Part shown: positions 6,287 through 8,461 of the stretch, in pieces
How the letters are laid out: each line of letters starts with the position of its first letter
How positions within the stretch are numbered: the stretch's first letter is position 1
From: Citricoccus sp. WCRC_4
Lineage (GTDB): Bacteria > Actinomycetota > Actinomycetes > Actinomycetales > Micrococcaceae
Direction: 5' to 3'
DNA length: 8,461 nt
Assembly: GCA_026645375.1 (NCBI GenBank)
Contig: JAPFFX010000056.1
Coordinates: 1 to 8,461 of the forward strand
Notes under the pieces: model-generated
Told to the model about the DNA's origin: nothing
The model's database searches: none
What the model saw: only the letters and a program-made list of their open reading frames with translations
Position numbers and translations under genes: made by a program

Positions 6287-8222
6287 CGGCCAAGGCCTTC
6301 TGCGAGTCTTCGGCACGTGCCCGCGTGGAACGCCGCGGAGTGGTGTTGTAGTGGCTGAGATCGGTTGTCCGGTTCATGTCCCAGTAGTCCTGTGACGTCC
6401 AGGGCATGTTCGCGACCACCCGGCCCTTGGAGTTCCGGTACCACGTGGTCCCGGTGGGCAGGGCCCAGATCATGTGGCTGAGGGCGGCGTCCAGATCGTC
6501 GTTGTACTGGCTGTAGACCTCTTCGCGGACCTCGACCCGGGTCACATCGGCCTGGATCGCGTCGCGGATGACAGTGGCAATGTGCTGGCTCTGGGCCTCG
6601 GCCTGGAAGAAGATGCTGCCGCCGACACCGATGTTGGTGTTTGGTCCGTACAGGATGAAGAGGTTCGGGAACCCCGGGACGGAAATCCCCAGATAGGCCC
6701 GGGGGTCATCCTCTCCCCATGCGTCCCGCAGTGAGCCGTTCGGCCCCTCGATGGACAGTGAACCGACCATGCGGGCGACCTTGAACCCTGTGGCGAAAAT
6801 GACCAGATCGACGTCGGCATGGTTGCCTTGGTCATCCAGGATCCCGGTTTCGTCCATGGCGGCGGCACGGGACGCCACCAGCTCGACGTTCTCCCGCTGG
6901 AACATGCGGCACCAGCCGTTGTCACGCAGCATCCGTTTCATGCCCGGGGGGAAGTTCGGGACGAGGAGGGGCAGCAGGTCCTGGCGGTGGCCCAGCTCCT
7001 GGCGCATGAACTCGGTGAGCTGCTTCTTCAGGGCCTCGTTGCCGGCGTTGACCATCCCGCGAGCCACGTACTCCGGGTCCAGGATGGCGTTGGGCCGCAT
7101 GGCCTCGTTCATCGCGAGCATGGACCGCAGTCGGAACCAGCGGGCGTAGGGTTCGATGTTCTCCAGGGTCCAGATTTCCCCAGCGGGGAGGTGCTGACCG
7201 TATTTCGGCGCCTTGGTGACCCACTGGGGGCTGCGGGTCATGACGGTCAGGTGCTCGACGTGGTCGACGATGTTGGGTCCGACCTGGTTGGCGCTGGCGC
7301 CGTTGCCGACCAGGGCCACGCGCTTGCCGGTGACATCGATGGCGGGGTCCCAGGCCGCCGAGTGAACGATTTGCCCCTGGAACCGGTCCATGCCGGGCAG
7401 GTCGGGGATGCTGGGTGCGCTCAGGGCGCCTACCGCGGATACGAAGAACTCGGACTCTTCGGTCCGTTCTCCCTCCTTGTCCTCGACGTGCACCATCCAG
7501 CGCTGGGTGGCCTCGTCGAACTTCGCGGATTTTACCGTGGTGCCGAAGCGGATGTGCTCTTCCAAACCGAACTCTGCCACTACTTCACGCAGATACTGCA
7601 GGACCTCGGGCTGGGGGCTGTAGTACGACGTCCAGTCGTTCTTCCGGTGGAACGAGTACGAGAAGTAGTGGCTCAGGATGTCCACCGCGCAACCCGGGTA
7701 GGTGTTGACCAACCAGGTTCCACCGACGCCGTCGTAGCGGTCGAAGATGGTGAAGGCGATGCCCATCCGCTTGAGGTGGATGGCGGTGGCGATGCCGGAC
7801 AGGCCGGCACCGACGATAATGACGCGGTACTGGTCGGACTGGACTGGGCGGTCCCCGGTCCAATCGATAAAGGCGTCCTCCAGGAGCCCCATCTCCTTAC
7901 GGAACAGGTCCAGTTCGTGTTCAGCCACGGGGCGCTGCGCCGCTTCCTCGCTGAGGCGGCGAAAACGCTCCGGAGCCGCGGTGACCAGCTCACCTTGGAA
8001 GCCTCCTCCGACGAAGCGTTCGGCAGCCAACCCTGCAATCCGCTGCCGGGCTCCCTCCGGGAAGTCCTCGGAGAGCGTGAAGGGGTTGCTGATGTACTGG
8101 CGGTACTCCTCCAGCAGCGCGTCGTCGCCGGTGTCCTCGACGAGGGCCAGGAGCAGAGCCGCAGTGTCGGCCTGCAACAGGTTCTGCTCAACTGCGCCGC
8201 GGTCCAGTGGGTTCGTGTTCAT
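6279..8222 (-). CDS. Baeyer-Villiger flavin monooxygenase with N-terminal extension (4-hydroxyacetophenone monooxygenase-like)
   Basis: FAD- and NADPH-dependent, cytoplasmic; inserts one oxygen atom next to a ketone carbonyl to give an ester or lactone. Of its 647 residues, about 130 precede the first Rossmann motif GAGLSG (138-143). This length and layout resemble 4-hydroxyacetophenone monooxygenase (HAPMO, about 640) rather than the roughly 540-residue cyclohexanone type. Further motifs: GGTW (167-170), YPGCAVD (175-181), the BVMO fingerprint FxGxxxHxxxW exactly at 281-291 followed by D292, the second nucleotide site GNGASA (306-311) and FATGF (476-480). R330 (TRSPQW) and K429/R430 (MKRML) lie about 9-10 residues before the positions I recall for the NADPH-binding and catalytic residues of HAPMO (R339, K439, R440). 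The ATG at 8222 has AAGGAG four bases upstream. First gene of the operon, divergent from the IclR gene. BVMO identity is secure; the ketone is unknown. Confidence 0.95.
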   Translation of the reverse strand: MNTNPLDRGAVEQNLLQADTAALLLALVEDTGDDALLEEYRQYISNPFTLSEDFPEGARQRIAGLAAERFVGGGFQGELVTAAPERFRRLSEEAAQRPVAEHELDLFRKEMGLLEDAFIDWTGDRPVQSDQYRVIIVGAGLSGIATAIHLKRMGIAFTIFDRYDGVGGTWLVNTYPGCAVDILSHYFSYSFHRKNDWTSYYSPQPEVLQYLREVVAEFGLEEHIRFGTTVKSAKFDEATQRWMVHVEDKEGERTEESEFFVSAVGALSAPSIPDLPGMDRFQGQIVHSAAWDPAIDVTGKRVALVGNGASANQVGPNIVDHVEHLTVMTRSPQWVTKAPKYGQHLPAGEIWTLENIEPYARWFRLRSMLAMNEAMRPNAILDPEYVARGMVNAGNEALKKQLTEFMRQELGHRQDLLPLLVPNFPPGMKRMLRDNGWCRMFQRENVELVASRAAAMDETGILDDQGNHADVDLVIFATGFKVARMVGSLSIEGPNGSLRDAWGEDDPRAYLGISVPGFPNLFILYGPNTNIGVGGSIFFQAEAQSQHIATVIRDAIQADVTRVEVREEVYSQYNDDLDAALSHMIWALPTGTTWYRNSKGRVVANMPWTSQDYWDMNRTTDLSHYNTTPRRSTRARAEDSQKALADV

Positions 8223-8246
8223 GAGTCTCCTTGATGGTTCGTTAGA

Positions 8247-8260
8247 GTGAGGCTACTCAC
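8247..8260. promoter_or_regulatory. Short palindrome, candidate operator
   Basis: GTGAG (8247-8251) and CTCAC (8256-8260) are exact reverse complements around GCTA. The palindrome covers the candidate -10 of the BVMO operon and sits 43 bases before the IclR ATG. IclR proteins usually bind short imperfect palindromes between divergent genes, so the position fits, but five-base arms can arise by chance. Confidence 0.35.
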
Positions 8261-8290
8261 ATGTTCCTATCGGTGGAATCCCAAAAGTGG

Positions 8291-8296
8291 TTTAAT
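8291..8296 (+). promoter_or_regulatory. Candidate -10 box for a leaderless IclR-type transcript
   Basis: TTTAAT matches TATAAT at five of six positions, missing the usually strong A at position 2. It ends six bases before the ATG at 8303, the spacing expected if transcription starts at the start codon itself. No convincing -35 is seen 16-18 bases upstream. Confidence 0.3.
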
Positions 8297-8302
8297 TCCT
8301 CT

Positions 8303-8461
8303 ATGTCGAATTTTCAGAAGCGGCGCACTTCCTCCGAGAACGTGCTTCAGGTTCTTTGGTTGCTCCACGGGCAGCCGAACCTCGGCGTATCCGATGTTGC
8401 GGCTGCCCTGAACGTGGGCCAATCCACAGCCCACAGGCTCTTGACCTCCTTGGTAAACGAG
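8303..8461 (+). CDS. IclR-family transcriptional regulator, N-terminal part only
   Basis: The first 53 codons, cut by the right edge of the window. The translation has the winged-helix DNA-binding domain of IclR proteins: SENVLQVLWLL (11-21) as first helix, then LGVSDVAAALNV (27-38) and the recognition helix GQSTAHRLLTSL (39-50). The effector-binding domain, about 170-200 residues, lies outside. The gene diverges from the BVMO operon, the usual place for a regulator of a catabolic operon, so it probably controls that operon and perhaps itself (inference); activator or repressor cannot be told. The start is uncertain: the ATG at 8303 leaves a normal N-terminus but has no Shine-Dalgarno. An in-frame ATG at 8261 has GAGTGAGG 8 bases upstream, but its 14 extra codons are AT-rich at third positions and look noncoding. 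Confidence 0.85.
   Translation, partial: MSNFQKRRTSSENVLQVLWLLHGQPNLGVSDVAAALNVGQSTAHRLLTSLVNE

Larger units (their letters stand above)
8223..8302. promoter_or_regulatory. Divergent intergenic region between the BVMO operon and the IclR-type gene
   Basis: Eighty bases, more AT-rich than the flanking genes. It holds AAGGAG at 8227-8232 on the minus strand, the ribosome site of the BVMO gene. A weak minus-strand -10 candidate, TAGCCT (8250-8255), fits the actinobacterial TANNNT pattern and would give a leader of about 20 bases; its -35 (TTCCAC at 8273-8278) is poor. Two symmetric motifs, GTGAG-N4-CTCAC (8247-8260) and TTCC-N7-GGAA (8264-8278), are candidate operators for the neighbouring regulator. 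Promoter and operator calls are inference. Confidence 0.55.

Noticed and set aside
6279..8222. Loss of a conserved arginine in YPGCAVD (A179) of the BVMO
   Set aside because: Small residues at this place (for example YPGxGVD) are, as far as I recall, common in the long HAPMO-like BVMO group; the key aspartate D181 is kept.
6819..8234. A 471-codon open frame on the plus strand opposite the BVMO gene
   Set aside because: It is the antisense shadow of a GC-rich gene with clear BVMO motifs; its translation shows no recognisable domain and it lacks its own gene context.

Overview
The window is GC-rich, with strong G/C preference at third codon positions and good Shine-Dalgarno sites. It most resembles a chromosomal segment of a high-GC actinobacterium; an Arthrobacter-like Micrococcales host is a guess from general style only. 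I see no mobile element, tRNA, rRNA, CRISPR array or phage gene.

Layout. Eight genes lie head to tail on the minus strand and read leftwards from about 8222 to beyond the left edge. In transcription order they are: a Baeyer-Villiger monooxygenase (BVMO) with a long N-terminal extension (8222-6279), an alpha/beta hydrolase (6286-5453), a short-chain dehydrogenase/reductase (5446-4622), an ABC importer made of lipoprotein (4575-3502), ATPase (3505-2684) and permease (2687-1818), a beta-hydroxyacid dehydrogenase (1751-816), and an Old Yellow Enzyme-type flavin oxidoreductase (819 to the edge, C-terminus missing). Three junctions are 4-base ATGA overlaps, one is an 8-base overlap and one is a 6-base gap, so this is almost certainly one operon. 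The two larger gaps are 46 bases (4576-4621) and 66 bases (1752-1817); the latter holds a perfect 12-bp hairpin. On the plus strand, diverging from the BVMO, the first 53 codons of an IclR-family regulator begin at 8303. The 80-base gap between them should carry both promoters and the operator. No stretch over 300 bases lacks a gene.

How the genes may work together (inference). A BVMO turns a ketone into an ester or lactone, and the adjacent hydrolase can open it. The SDR can interconvert an alcohol and the ketone. The Old Yellow Enzyme can reduce an enone double bond. The hydroxyacid dehydrogenase can oxidise the released hydroxy acid. The TauABC/SsuABC-type importer would bring in the substrate, and the IclR protein would sense it or an intermediate. 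The enzyme set matches, in reaction types, an unsaturated alcohol -> enone -> ketone -> lactone -> hydroxy acid route, as known for carveol/dihydrocarvone breakdown in Rhodococcus. The substrate here cannot be read from the sequence.

Most notable non-gene structures: a perfect 14-bp inverted repeat inside the hydrolase gene (6134-6166), the perfect 12-bp intergenic hairpin (1784-1811), and a short palindrome plus a possible leaderless start in the divergent promoter region.
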